Shown here: one piece after another, positions 1 to 7,963 of the stretch
Position numbering within the stretch: position 1 is the first letter of the stretch
Layout of the letters: every line of letters begins with the position of its first letter
NCBI RefSeq assembly: GCF_014193695.1
Contig: NZ_JACHZR010000004.1
Coordinates: 186,001-250,000, forward strand
Origin: Rhizobium sp. BK316
Lineage (GTDB): Bacteria; Pseudomonadota; Alphaproteobacteria; Rhizobiales; Rhizobiaceae
Length of the DNA: 64,000 nt
Direction: 5' to 3'
Made by a program: the position numbers and the translations under genes
The notes under the pieces: model-generated
Told to the model about the DNA's origin: nothing
Databases searched by the model: none
Seen by the model: the letters and a program-made list of their open reading frames with translations, nothing else

Positions 1-2
1 CG

Positions 3-839
3 CCCGCCGTCAACCGACCGCTGGTCGCGATCTTCGCCGGCAATCATGGTGTCGTGCGGCAGGGCATCACGCCTTTCCCGCCGGAAGTCACGCAGCAGAT
101 GGTGGAGAATTTTGCGGCCGGCGGGGCGGCGATCAACCAGATCTGCGTCGCCTATGATCTCGGCCTGAAAGTCTTCGACCTGGCCCTCGATTACCCGACC
201 GGCGACATCACCCAGGAAGCAGCACTGACCGAGCGCGACTGCGCCGCGACCATGGCCTTCGGCATGGAAGCGATTGCCGGCGGCACGGACCTGCTCTGCA
301 TCGGCGAAATGGGCATCGGCAACACGACGATTGCGGCTGCGATCAACTATGCGCTTTATGGCGGCACGGCGCGTGACTGGGTCGGTCCGGGCACTGGTTC
401 GGAAGGCGAGATGCTGGAGCGCAAGATCGATGCCGTCGAGCGCGCCGTGGAGCTGCACAGCGATCACCTCGACGATCCCCTTGAGATCATGCGCCGGCTC
501 GGCGGGCGCGAGATTGCTGCCATGGCGGGCGCTATTCTTGCGGCGCGCATGGAGCGTATTCCGGTGCTGATCGACGGTTATACGGCAACCGCTGCCGGCG
601 CGATCCTGCGGGCGGCCAACCCGTCTGCGCTCGACCATTGCCTGATCGGCCATGTTTCTGCCGAACCCGGCCATCTGCGGGCCATCGAACAGCTCGGCAA
701 GACGCCGCTCCTGGCGCTCGGCATGCGGCTTGGCGAAGGCACGGGTGCGGCGCTTGCCGCCGGTATCGTCAAGGCGGCTGCCGCCTGTCATTCCGGCATG
801 GCAACTTTCAGCCAGGCCGGCGTTTCCGGCAAACACTAA
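3..839 (+). CDS. cobT: Nicotinate-nucleotide--dimethylbenzimidazole phosphoribosyltransferase, 5' truncated by window
   Basis: CobT transfers the ribose-phosphate of nicotinate mononucleotide to 5,6-dimethylbenzimidazole, making the lower-ligand nucleotide of cobalamin in the cytoplasm. The frame is open to the left edge, so the true start lies outside; a GTG at 54 is internal. Family signatures are visible: FAGNHGVV followed by QGITPFP, VTQQMVENFAAGGAAINQI, GEMGIGNTT and, near the C-terminus, LGEGTGAA. The Glu codon of that last motif (735-737) matches the catalytic glutamate of the family. 278 residues are visible, against roughly 340 for the full protein. No other cobalamin gene is present, and the genes downstream concern copper. 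Confidence 0.95.
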   Translation, partial: PAVNRPLVAIFAGNHGVVRQGITPFPPEVTQQMVENFAAGGAAINQICVAYDLGLKVFDLALDYPTGDITQEAALTERDCAATMAFGMEAIAGGTDLLCIGEMGIGNTTIAAAINYALYGGTARDWVGPGTGSEGEMLERKIDAVERAVELHSDHLDDPLEIMRRLGGREIAAMAGAILAARMERIPVLIDGYTATAAGAILRAANPSALDHCLIGHVSAEPGHLRAIEQLGKTPLLALGMRLGEGTGAALAAGIVKAAAACHSGMATFSQAGVSGKH

Positions 840-1155
840 GGCTTGAACTTCAGCTCACGGAAGCGGGGGCGAACTGTGGCAGGCCGGCTCCCGCCACCGG
901 GGAAGGTGAAGTCCGCTTAGCGCACTGATCCATGGTCGACGCGGATCGGGATTGCGCCAACAACATATTCTGGGCCGGGTACGCGGGTGAAACGTCACCG
1001 TGCTCGACGCCCCGTGGCGCGTTTTCAGACGCCTTGACGTAAGATGCCCGGTATTGTCAGGATTTATTGACTTGGATCAAGGATCATCGGCGCGAAAAGC
1101 TCCAACATCCAACATATCGTCATAGCTTCATGGACAGTTCCATCGGAGGGCTATC
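840..1155. other. Intergenic region between cobT and the copper cluster
   Basis: A 316-base gap without a convincing reading frame. I see no strong hairpin with a T-run after cobT. A FixK/FNR-like box lies at 1067-1080, and a GGAGGG ribosome-binding site precedes the ATG at 1156. A cobalamin riboswitch was considered because of cobT and was not found. Confidence 0.6.
1067..1080 (+). promoter_or_regulatory. FixK/FNR-type anaerobox
   Basis: The sequence TTGACTTGGATCAA fits the rhizobial FixK/FnrN consensus TTGAY-N4-RTCAA exactly. Its centre is about 82 bases before the ATG at 1156. If it acts as a class II activator site (centre near -41), transcription would begin near 1115 and leave a leader of about 40 bases. 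Binding is inferred, not shown. Confidence 0.6.
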
Positions 1156-1461
1156 ATGGCAAATACGATCCTTCACCCCGGTCCCGAGGCATCGTCGTCG
1201 GCGCTCGTGCGCGTCTCTGTACCGGTGCTTGGCGCGACCCTTGCCGCTTTCGCAACCATCTCGTTCGTTCTATGCATGCTCCTCGGCTTCGTCGTTCCTG
1301 AATGGGGCCTGCACAGGCCGTGGCTGCAATTCTACCAGGGGCTGACCGGCTTCGATCTTCGCAGCCTGCTGCTGGGCATCCTTCAAAGCGTCATCTTCGG
1401 CGGCTATGCGGGTGCATTGATCGCCGCTATCTTCAATTTCGTCAGCCGTCGCTTCGGCTGA
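1156..1461 (+). CDS. DUF5676-type small membrane protein
   Basis: A 101-residue protein with two predicted membrane segments, roughly residues 18-42 and 72-95, separated by an aromatic-rich loop that includes WLQFYQGLTGFD. It resembles the DUF5676 family of short inner-membrane proteins often found beside copper or heavy-metal genes; the function is unknown. The start is supported by GGAGGG eight bases upstream. It is the first gene after the FixK/FNR-like box and is followed after 22 bases by another small gene, so it probably leads an operon into the copper cluster. Confidence 0.7.
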   Translation: MANTILHPGPEASSSALVRVSVPVLGATLAAFATISFVLCMLLGFVVPEWGLHRPWLQFYQGLTGFDLRSLLLGILQSVIFGGYAGALIAAIFNFVSRRFG

Positions 1462-1483
1462 TCACGGGAACGGAGCCGCACAC

Positions 1484-1858
1484 ATGGCCGCCGACCGCCG
1501 CAGGTTCGCTTTGATGAACGCAGCGCTGACCGTCCTGGTCGCGCTCGCGCTTCTGTTCGCGCCAACGGCAGGGGCGACGGCGATGCAGTGCCGCGAACGC
1601 CCTATTCACGTTCACTACGGCGTCGAGCAAAGCTTTGTGCAGAAAGACGTCAAAGCCTCGCTCCCGGGCAGTTTTCACACTCCCGATCATAAGAGCTGCT
1701 GCACCGTTTCGTGCGGCTTCTGCGTCGTCCTGATGACTATCGACAGAACGGAAGCCCCAGCAGCCAGGGGCTCCGTCCTCCATTTCGCATGGGGTGACCA
1801 AACCGGCAGCGGCCTGTCGCCCCCGCCCACGCTCGGTCCTCCTCGTCTTTCGGTCTGA
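1484..1858 (+). CDS. DUF2946-like small Cys-rich exported protein
   Basis: A 124-residue protein with an N-terminal hydrophobic segment (about residues 10-32) that could be a signal peptide or anchor. A cysteine-rich patch, HKSCCTVSCGFC, follows, and the tail GLSPPPTLGPPRL has the Pro-rich ending typical of DUF2946-like proteins found beside copper-resistance genes. The clustered Cys and His residues make metal contact plausible, but this is inference. GGAG lies nine bases before the ATG. It sits between the DUF5676 gene and the multicopper oxidase, in the same orientation. Confidence 0.6.
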   Translation: MAADRRRFALMNAALTVLVALALLFAPTAGATAMQCRERPIHVHYGVEQSFVQKDVKASLPGSFHTPDHKSCCTVSCGFCVVLMTIDRTEAPAARGSVLHFAWGDQTGSGLSPPPTLGPPRLSV

Positions 1859-1964
1859 GATGCCGAAGGCCGCTTTGTCGCGGCGCTCGGCCAGTTCCGC
1901 GGGCGCCGCAGGCAGCCCCAGACCAATGGTCGGCTTGCCGACCTGGAAGCTAGGATCAAATAGA

Positions 1965-3449
1965 ATGAAACGCCGTGATTTTCTAAACGGCCTGACAGTC
2001 GGCGCAGCAGCGCTCGGCATGTCGGCTGCGCTCCGTCCTGTCAGCAGCTTTGCACTGGACGGCAAGTCTTCACCCGCACAGGAAGCGACACCCCGCATCC
2101 TCTCCATCGGCTACCGGACCATCGATGTCAAAGGCAGGTCCGCGCGCGTCTTCGGCCTCGTCCAGCCTGACGGCAGGCAGGGACTGGCGCTTGACGCCGG
2201 AACCGATTTCGACGTTGCCCTGTCGAGCGCCATCGACGAGCCGACCCTGATCCATTGGCACGGATTGACGCCGCCTTGGGACGCCGACGGCGTACCCGAC
2301 AATCCGGCCGCACTCATCAAGCCGTCCGAAACCCGCCGCTACACATTCCCGGTCGGCACAGGCGGCACGCACTGGATGCATGCCCATACGCTGCAGGAGC
2401 AGAACCTGCTTGCCGCGCCGCTGATCGTGCGGACCGCCGAAGATTTGAAGCGTGATGAGCAGGAGGTCGTCGTCCTGCTCCACGACTTCTCCTTCCTGTC
2501 GGCGGAGGAACTGCTGACGAAGCTCAAGGGGAATGCCACACATGGCGCCATGGCCATGGGCCACGGCGCGATGCAGGGAATGGCCGGCATGCAGCACATG
2601 ATGTCAGGCAATACCATGGCGGGCATGGCCATGCCGGGAATGGCGGCCATGGACATCAACGATATCGATTACGATGCCTATCTTGCGAACGACCGCACGC
2701 TCGACGATCCCGAGGTCGTCACCGTCGAGAAGAGCGGACGTGTTCGCCTGCGCATCATCAACGGTGCCACGGCGACAGCCTTTACCATCGATACCGGCGG
2801 CCTTGCCGGAGAGCTGGTCGCCGTCGACGGGCAGGGCGTGCAGCCGGTCGTCGGCACGGCTTTCCCGGTCTCTATGGGCCAGCGCCTCGATATCCGCCTT
2901 AGCCTTCCGAAGGACGGCGGGGCCTTTCCAATCCTTGCCCTGCGCGAGGGAGCCGCGGAACGGACGGGCGTCATCCTCGCCAGCGCGGGCGCTGATATCA
3001 GCAGGATTGCGGTCAAGGGCGAGGGGAAGGGGCCGCTTCTCGGACTGGATCTGGAACGGCGGCTGCGTCCCGTCGGCCCGCTGGTGATCCGCGCGGCAGA
3101 CCGCCGCTTCGAACTCTCGCTGACGGGCGACATGGCGGCCTACACCTGGGGCATTGACGGGGCGGACGGTCTCGTCGTCAAGCGCGGCGAGCGGATCGAA
3201 GTCGGGATCACCAACATGTCGATGATGGCGCATCCGATGCACCTGCACGGCCACCATTTCCAGGTGATCGGTATCAACGGAACGCCAGTCGCCGGCGCGG
3301 TCAGGGATACGGTCCTGCTGCCGCCGATGACGAGCGTGGTCCTCGCCTTCGATGCCGACAATCCCGGTCGCTGGCCGCTCCATTGCCATCACCTCTATCA
3401 CATGGCGACGGGCATGATGGCCTATGTCACCTATGACGGCGTCGGCTGA
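1965..3449 (+). CDS. Tat-exported multicopper oxidase (CueO/CopA type)
   Basis: A 494-residue periplasmic laccase-like oxidase, expected to oxidise Cu(I) to the less permeable Cu(II). The start at 1965 gives a twin-arginine signal (MKRRDFLNG then a hydrophobic run); an upstream in-frame GTG at 1794 overlaps the previous gene and is rejected. All four copper motifs are present: HWHG at 97-100, HWMHAH at 136-141, HPMHLHGHHF at 423-432 and HCHHLYHMATGM at 473-484, with C474 the type-1 copper ligand and M484 the axial methionine. A Met/His-rich insertion near residues 190-225 resembles the substrate-copper loop of CueO. It is followed by other copper-cluster genes. Confidence 0.93.
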   Translation: MKRRDFLNGLTVGAAALGMSAALRPVSSFALDGKSSPAQEATPRILSIGYRTIDVKGRSARVFGLVQPDGRQGLALDAGTDFDVALSSAIDEPTLIHWHGLTPPWDADGVPDNPAALIKPSETRRYTFPVGTGGTHWMHAHTLQEQNLLAAPLIVRTAEDLKRDEQEVVVLLHDFSFLSAEELLTKLKGNATHGAMAMGHGAMQGMAGMQHMMSGNTMAGMAMPGMAAMDINDIDYDAYLANDRTLDDPEVVTVEKSGRVRLRIINGATATAFTIDTGGLAGELVAVDGQGVQPVVGTAFPVSMGQRLDIRLSLPKDGGAFPILALREGAAERTGVILASAGADISRIAVKGEGKGPLLGLDLERRLRPVGPLVIRAADRRFELSLTGDMAAYTWGIDGADGLVVKRGERIEVGITNMSMMAHPMHLHGHHFQVIGINGTPVAGAVRDTVLLPPMTSVVLAFDADNPGRWPLHCHHLYHMATGMMAYVTYDGVG

Positions 3450-3504
3450 CGCGGTCCCCCGGACCGCGAGGCCTTTCCCGAACTCCCTCGAACGAGGCAT
3501 CCTC

Positions 3505-3774
3505 ATGAACGACAACCATTCCTCACCGGCCTGGAGTACCTATAGCAGGACCGTTTTCATTGCCTTCGCTGTGATCGCCCTAGGACTCGTTGCCTATGAG
3601 CATCGCGTGCACCTCCTTGGCATCCTGCCCTGGCTCCTCATCCTGGCCTGTCCGCTGATGCATCTGTTCATGCATCACGGTCACGGTGGTCATTCCGGAC
3701 ACTCCGGTCACGGCCATGCCGGCCATGGGACCGGCACCGTACGGCAGAAGGGAAGGGAGGCAGGCGATGTCTGA
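3505..3774 (+). CDS. DUF2933-type His-rich small membrane protein
   Basis: An 89-residue protein with one or two membrane segments (about residues 15-32 and 38-54) and a His/Gly-rich tail, MHHGHGGHSGHSGHGHAGHG, likely to bind metal. This fits the DUF2933 family found next to copper ATPases and oxidases. The ATG at 3505 gives a protein of normal length. Its end overlaps the next gene by 8 bases, indicating translational coupling. Its exact role is unknown; a membrane-tethered copper buffer is a guess. Confidence 0.75.
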   Translation: MNDNHSSPAWSTYSRTVFIAFAVIALGLVAYEHRVHLLGILPWLLILACPLMHLFMHHGHGGHSGHSGHGHAGHGTGTVRQKGREAGDV

Positions 3775-4444
3775 CACCTCAGCCTATGGACTCTGGAGTT
3801 TGGTGATCATCAATTCCGTGGTGTTCATCATCTTTGCCGCCAGCTTCACGAGGCTCGAAACCAAGCTGGACTGGCGTTCGCTCGGCGCCTTCTCCGCTTT
3901 CATCGTCGCGCTCTTCACGGAGATGTACGGCTTCCCGCTGACCATATACCTGCTGTCCGGCTGGCTCGGGCGGTATTTCCCCGGCGTCGACTTCTGGTCG
4001 CATGATGCCGGTCACCTGCTGGAGATGATGTTCGGCTGGCGGGTCAATCCGCATTTCGGGCCGTTCCATCTTGCGAGCAACATCCTGATCATCGCCGGCT
4101 TCTGGCTGCTCGCTTCGAGCTGGCATGTGCTCTACGCCGCACAGCAAGAGCATCGCCTGGCGACCACTGGACCATATGCCCGCGTCCGGCATCCGCAATA
4201 TGACGCCTTCATCGTGATCATGACGGGATTTCTGCTGCAGTGGCCGACGCTTGTGACGCTCGCCATGTTCCCGGTTCTGGTCTGGGTCTATGTGCGGCTT
4301 GCGAAGCGGGAAGAGGAGGCCTCCAGGGCGGAGTTCGGAACGGCGTGGGATGTGTACGCCAGAACCGTTCCGCGCTTTATCCCAAGGCTTGGCCACGGCG
4401 CAGGCGCCGCCGGAAGCCATCGGGGAGGGGCGATTCATGACTGA
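3767..4444 (+). CDS. ICMT/PEMT-like integral membrane methyltransferase
   Basis: A 225-residue polytopic membrane protein of the isoprenylcysteine carboxyl methyltransferase-like superfamily. The C-terminal signature GPYARVRHPQYDAF and the later acidic REEEASRAEFG stretch match the SAM-binding half of the family. Five or so hydrophobic segments can be seen. The start at 3767 overlaps the DUF2933 gene by 8 bases, and the stop overlaps copA by 8 bases, so the three genes are tightly coupled. Its substrate is unknown. Bacteria have no prenylated CaaX proteins, so it more probably modifies a lipid or small molecule. Confidence 0.8.
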   Translation: MSDTSAYGLWSLVIINSVVFIIFAASFTRLETKLDWRSLGAFSAFIVALFTEMYGFPLTIYLLSGWLGRYFPGVDFWSHDAGHLLEMMFGWRVNPHFGPFHLASNILIIAGFWLLASSWHVLYAAQQEHRLATTGPYARVRHPQYDAFIVIMTGFLLQWPTLVTLAMFPVLVWVYVRLAKREEEASRAEFGTAWDVYARTVPRFIPRLGHGAGAAGSHRGGAIHD

Positions 4445-6695
4445 TCACCACGCTCATGAGGGTCATGCCCATGGTCATCACCATCACGATGAAGAGAAGC
4501 CCGCGGCAAAGGCGGGTGTCGGGGCGACGCCTGGGGAAGGTGTGATCTACACCTGTCCGATGCATCCGCAGATCAGGCAGATCGGCCCCGGCACCTGCCC
4601 GATCTGCGGCATGACGCTGGAGCCGGAGGTCGCTATGGCCGAGACGGGGCCAAGCGCCGAGCTCGTCGACATGACGCGCCGGTTCTGGATCGGCCTCGTC
4701 CTGACGCTGCCGGTCCTCGCACTGGAGATGGGCGGTCATCTCACGAACCTGCATATGCTGCTCGGCGCGCAGCTTTCGAACTGGATTCAGCTTGTCCTGG
4801 CAACACCGGTCGTGCTCTGGGCGGGATGGCCGTTCTTCGAACGAGCCTGGGCCTCACTCGTCAACCGTAGCCTCAACATGTTCACGCTGATCGCGATGGG
4901 AACGGGCGTGGCCTGGATCTACAGCGTCGTCGCAACGGCCGTGCCCGGCATCTTTCCGGACACTTTCCGCGCCGCCGATGGCTCCGTCGCGATCTACTTC
5001 GAGGCGGCCTCCGTCATCACTGTCCTCGTGCTGTTGGGGCAGGTGCTGGAACTCAGGGCGCGGGAGCAGACCGGCGGCGCCATCCGGGCGCTGCTCGATC
5101 TTGCGCCGAAGACCGCCCGCCGCATCAGGGACGACGGTTCGGATGAGGACGTCGGGCTCGACGTGGTTGTCGTCGGCGACCGCCTGCGGGTGCGGCCGGG
5201 CGAGAAAGTGCCGGTCGACGGTGAGCTCATCGAAGGCCGAAGTTCCGTTGACGAATCCATGATCACAGGCGAATCCATGCCGGTCACCAAGGAGGTCGGC
5301 GCCAAGCTGATCGGCGGCACGCTCAACCAGAGCGGTGGCTTCGTCATGAGGGCTGGCAAGGTCGGGCGCGATACCATGCTCTCCCAGATCGTGCGCATGG
5401 TTGCCGACGCCCAACGCTCCCGCGCACCGATCCAGCGCCTGGCCGACCAGGTCTCGGGCTGGTTCGTTCCGGTGGTGATCCTCATCGCCGTTGCCGCCTT
5501 TATCGCCTGGGGCATCTGGGGGCCGGAACCGCGCTTCGCCTATGGCCTCGTCGCGGCTGTCGCCGTGCTGATCATCGCCTGCCCCTGCGCCCTCGGCCTC
5601 GCCACGCCGATGTCGATCATGGTCGGCGTCGGGCGCGGCGCCAGCATGGGCGTCCTCATCAAGAACGCCGAGGCGCTGGAGCGCTTCGAGAAGATCGACA
5701 CGCTGGTGGTGGACAAGACCGGCACGCTGACGGAGGGCAGACCGAAGGTCACGGCGCTGAAGACCGTCGGCGGCTTCGACGAGGTTGAATTTCTGAGGCT
5801 GGCCGCCAGCCTTGAGCGCGCCAGCGAACATCCTCTTGCCGCGGCCATTGTCGCCGCGGCCAAGGAAAGGAATCTTGCGCTGGGCGAGGCTCGCGAGTTC
5901 GACAGTCCCGTCGGCAAGGGGGTTACCGGCACGGTCGACGGCAAAAGGCTCGTCATCGGCAGCCACCGGATCATGAGGGAAGCGAGTGTCGACCTCTCGG
6001 CCCTCATGGCGGAGGCCGAGACGCTGCGCGGCGAGGGGGCGACGGTGATCTACGTCGCCATCGACGGCAAGGCAGGCGGCCTGATTGCGATCGCCGACCC
6101 TGTCAAGGCGACCACGCCCGAGGCGCTGCGCTCGCTGAAGGAGGAGAACATTCGCGTCGTCATGCTGACGGGAGATAACAAGACGACAGCGCAGGCGGTG
6201 GCGAGAAGGCTCGGCATCGAGGAGGTCGAGGCGGAGATCCTGCCGGAGGACAAGGGCAAGGTGGTCTCACGGCTTCGACGCGAAGGACGCGTCGTCGCCA
6301 TGGCCGGCGATGGGGTCAACGACGCCCCCGCACTTGCCGCCGCTGACGTCGGCATCGCCATGGGGACAGGCACCGACGTTGCGATCGAGAGCGCCGGCGT
6401 CACCCTGCTGAAGGGCGACCTGCAGGGCATCGCCCGGGCGCGCAAGCTCAGCCACGCGACCATGAGCAACATTCGCCAGAACCTGTTCTTCGCCTTCATC
6501 TATAACGCCGCCGGCGTGCCCGTTGCCGCCGGCGTGCTTTATCCAGCCTTCGGGCTGCTGCTCTCGCCGATCATCGCGGCGGCCGCCATGGCGCTCTCTT
6601 CGGTCAGCGTCATTGGCAACTCGCTGCGACTTCGGCGCACGTCGATCGACTATAGCATCGGCCCGAAAATCGGAATCGATTTTCGGAAAGCCTGA
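4437..6695 (+). CDS. copA: Cu(I)-exporting P1B-1-type ATPase
   Basis: A 752-residue copper pump. The N-terminus is His-rich (HAHEGHAHGHHHH), then comes a YHS-like heavy-metal-binding segment, YTCPMHP...CPICGMTLEP. The ATPase core has CPC at 382-384, the phosphorylated Asp of DKTGT at 426, SEHPLAAA and GDGVND at 624-629. The TM7 pair Y689-N690 and the TM8 residues M718, S721 and S722 are the ligands expected for Cu(I)-specific pumps. There is no ferredoxin-like CxxC domain at the N-terminus. GGGGAGGGG precedes the ATG. The last 13 residues and the stop lie inside an intergenic palindromic repeat, so the extreme C-terminus is probably acquired. Confidence 0.95.
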   Translation: MTDHHAHEGHAHGHHHHDEEKPAAKAGVGATPGEGVIYTCPMHPQIRQIGPGTCPICGMTLEPEVAMAETGPSAELVDMTRRFWIGLVLTLPVLALEMGGHLTNLHMLLGAQLSNWIQLVLATPVVLWAGWPFFERAWASLVNRSLNMFTLIAMGTGVAWIYSVVATAVPGIFPDTFRAADGSVAIYFEAASVITVLVLLGQVLELRAREQTGGAIRALLDLAPKTARRIRDDGSDEDVGLDVVVVGDRLRVRPGEKVPVDGELIEGRSSVDESMITGESMPVTKEVGAKLIGGTLNQSGGFVMRAGKVGRDTMLSQIVRMVADAQRSRAPIQRLADQVSGWFVPVVILIAVAAFIAWGIWGPEPRFAYGLVAAVAVLIIACPCALGLATPMSIMVGVGRGASMGVLIKNAEALERFEKIDTLVVDKTGTLTEGRPKVTALKTVGGFDEVEFLRLAASLERASEHPLAAAIVAAAKERNLALGEAREFDSPVGKGVTGTVDGKRLVIGSHRIMREASVDLSALMAEAETLRGEGATVIYVAIDGKAGGLIAIADPVKATTPEALRSLKEENIRVVMLTGDNKTTAQAVARRLGIEEVEAEILPEDKGKVVSRLRREGRVVAMAGDGVNDAPALAAADVGIAMGTGTDVAIESAGVTLLKGDLQGIARARKLSHATMSNIRQNLFFAFIYNAAGVPVAAGVLYPAFGLLLSPIIAAAAMALSSVSVIGNSLRLRRTSIDYSIGPKIGIDFRKA

Positions 6696-6756
6696 TGCGT
6701 CGATTCAAAGAGTTAGAGCGTCCTTAGTGCGTCCGAATGGACGCACGGCGCTCTAG
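6650..6756. repeat. Rhizobial-type intergenic palindromic repeat overlapping the 3' end of copA
   Basis: Two nested palindromes are visible. The first is CGAAAATCG / CGATTTTCG around 6664-6685. The second is AGAGCG...CGCTCT enclosing GTGCGTCC-gaat-GGACGCAC (6727-6746). I recall similar sequences between many Rhizobium genes; this was not checked. The first palindrome is read as coding sequence by copA. The second may form an RNA hairpin after copA, but no T-run follows. Confidence 0.7.
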
Positions 6757-6860
6757 GTGTCTGGCGGCGCGTCCGCCTGCCACTGCCACGACATTCGAAT
6801 CCGTCCTGCTCCGCTTCAGGAAGCAGGCGTGGGTACTGACCAAGCCAAAGGAGAAACGAC

Positions 6861-7292
6861 ATGAGAATGACGAGCATTCCAAACGCGGTCCTGCTGGCCG
6901 CGCTGATCGCGATCGGCGGACCCGGTTCCGCCTTCGCGCAGACGAACGAGACGGATTCCCATCATCCCTTGAACGTATCACAGGCGGCCCCGCAATCGGG
7001 AATGGGGGGCATGATGGGACAAGGCCAGGGAGGAATGTCGGAAGGACAGGGCATGATGCCTGGCGCAATGATGGGCGGGAACATGATGCAACGCGGCATG
7101 ATGGGCGGCGGGATGCCGATGATGCGCGGGTTCATGATGAAGGTCATGTTCGCGATTGCCGATACCGATGATGACGGCTCGCTGTCCTTCGAGGAAGTGA
7201 CGGCCATCCATAAGCGGATATTCGACGCCGTGGACGCGAACAATGACGGCAAGGTCACGCCGGAAGAGATACGGGCGTTCTGGCTGCCATAG
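6861..7292 (+). CDS. Exported Met-rich EF-hand protein
   Basis: A 143-residue protein with a clear signal peptide (cleavage after about AFA at residue 26). A Met/Gly-rich middle (about residues 47-96, with many MMGGGM-type repeats) precedes two EF-hand loops, DTDDDGSLSFEE and DANNDGKVTPEE, at the C-terminus. Met-rich segments usually bind Cu(I) and EF-hands bind Ca2+, so the protein may combine both in the periplasm; that is inference. AAAGGAGAAACGAC precedes the ATG. The intervening repeat and 165-base gap suggest it may have its own promoter, though it clearly belongs to the copper cluster. Confidence 0.85.
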   Translation: MRMTSIPNAVLLAALIAIGGPGSAFAQTNETDSHHPLNVSQAAPQSGMGGMMGQGQGGMSEGQGMMPGAMMGGNMMQRGMMGGGMPMMRGFMMKVMFAIADTDDDGSLSFEEVTAIHKRIFDAVDANNDGKVTPEEIRAFWLP

Positions 7293-7476
7293 GCTCCGGT
7301 TTGGATTATCCGATGCTTGAACAGGAAGAGCGGCGGAGGCTACCTGCCGCTCTCGGGCGGACACCTATGTCCGGCCGGTGCATTGCTTGCGCTTGGACCG
7401 GGGACACGATATCTGCGTATGCGCTCATGAATGAAAGCGCCGGCGCAAGGATCGGCGCGGAAGAATCGAGGCGCCG

Positions 7477-7869
7477 TTGACGCAACCTGGGACGAAACCT
7501 GCCGTGACCAAGGAGACGGGCTTTCGCCATTTCATGGCTGCGGCCGGCTATTCCTGGGCCGGATTCCTGCGGGTATTCCGGGAAGCGGCCTTCCGGCAGG
7601 AGCTCGGCTTCTTTGTCGCGGCGATGATCATGCTTCTCCTCGTCGGCGCCGATGCCACGGAATTCGTCGTCACGACCCTGCTCTTCCTCGGGCTTTTTTC
7701 CATCGAGGCGATGAATACGGCCGTCGAGGAAGTGATCGACCGGATTTCACCGGAGATTTCCATCGTCGGCAAACATGCAAAGGATCTCGGCTCCTTCGCC
7801 GTGACCTGCATGATCGCCGCCTGCTGCCTTTACCTCGGCTTCGTCATCTGCAGGCACTTATTCTTCTAA
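7477..7869 (+). CDS. dgkA: Diacylglycerol kinase (DgkA family)
   Basis: A 130-residue, three-helix inner-membrane kinase that converts diacylglycerol to phosphatidic acid, recycling the lipid by-product of glucan or oligosaccharide modification. The family signature EAMNTAVEEVIDRIS, with its catalytic Glu and Asn, is clear, followed by GKHAKDLGS. The proposed start is a TTG at 7477 preceded by GAGG; a GTG at 7504 is an alternative and would remove nine residues. No functional link to the copper genes is apparent. Confidence 0.88.
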   Translation: MTQPGTKPAVTKETGFRHFMAAAGYSWAGFLRVFREAAFRQELGFFVAAMIMLLLVGADATEFVVTTLLFLGLFSIEAMNTAVEEVIDRISPEISIVGKHAKDLGSFAVTCMIAACCLYLGFVICRHLFF

Positions 7870-7963
7870 AAGCATTAGATCGCGAAAGATGCTGCTTCGA
7901 GCACCGCACTTTCGATTGTCCAAGGCATGGCCTTCAACAAGGCAGATATCGCGCCGGAGATAT

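Noticed and set aside
840..1066. Cobalamin riboswitch after cobT
   Set aside because: GC-rich sequence with GAACTGTGG resembled part of the riboswitch, but no B12 box or the expected order of conserved elements could be found on either strand.
4854..5966. 370-codon minus-strand ORF inside copA
   Set aside because: It is opposite well-conserved ATPase motifs and has shadow composition.
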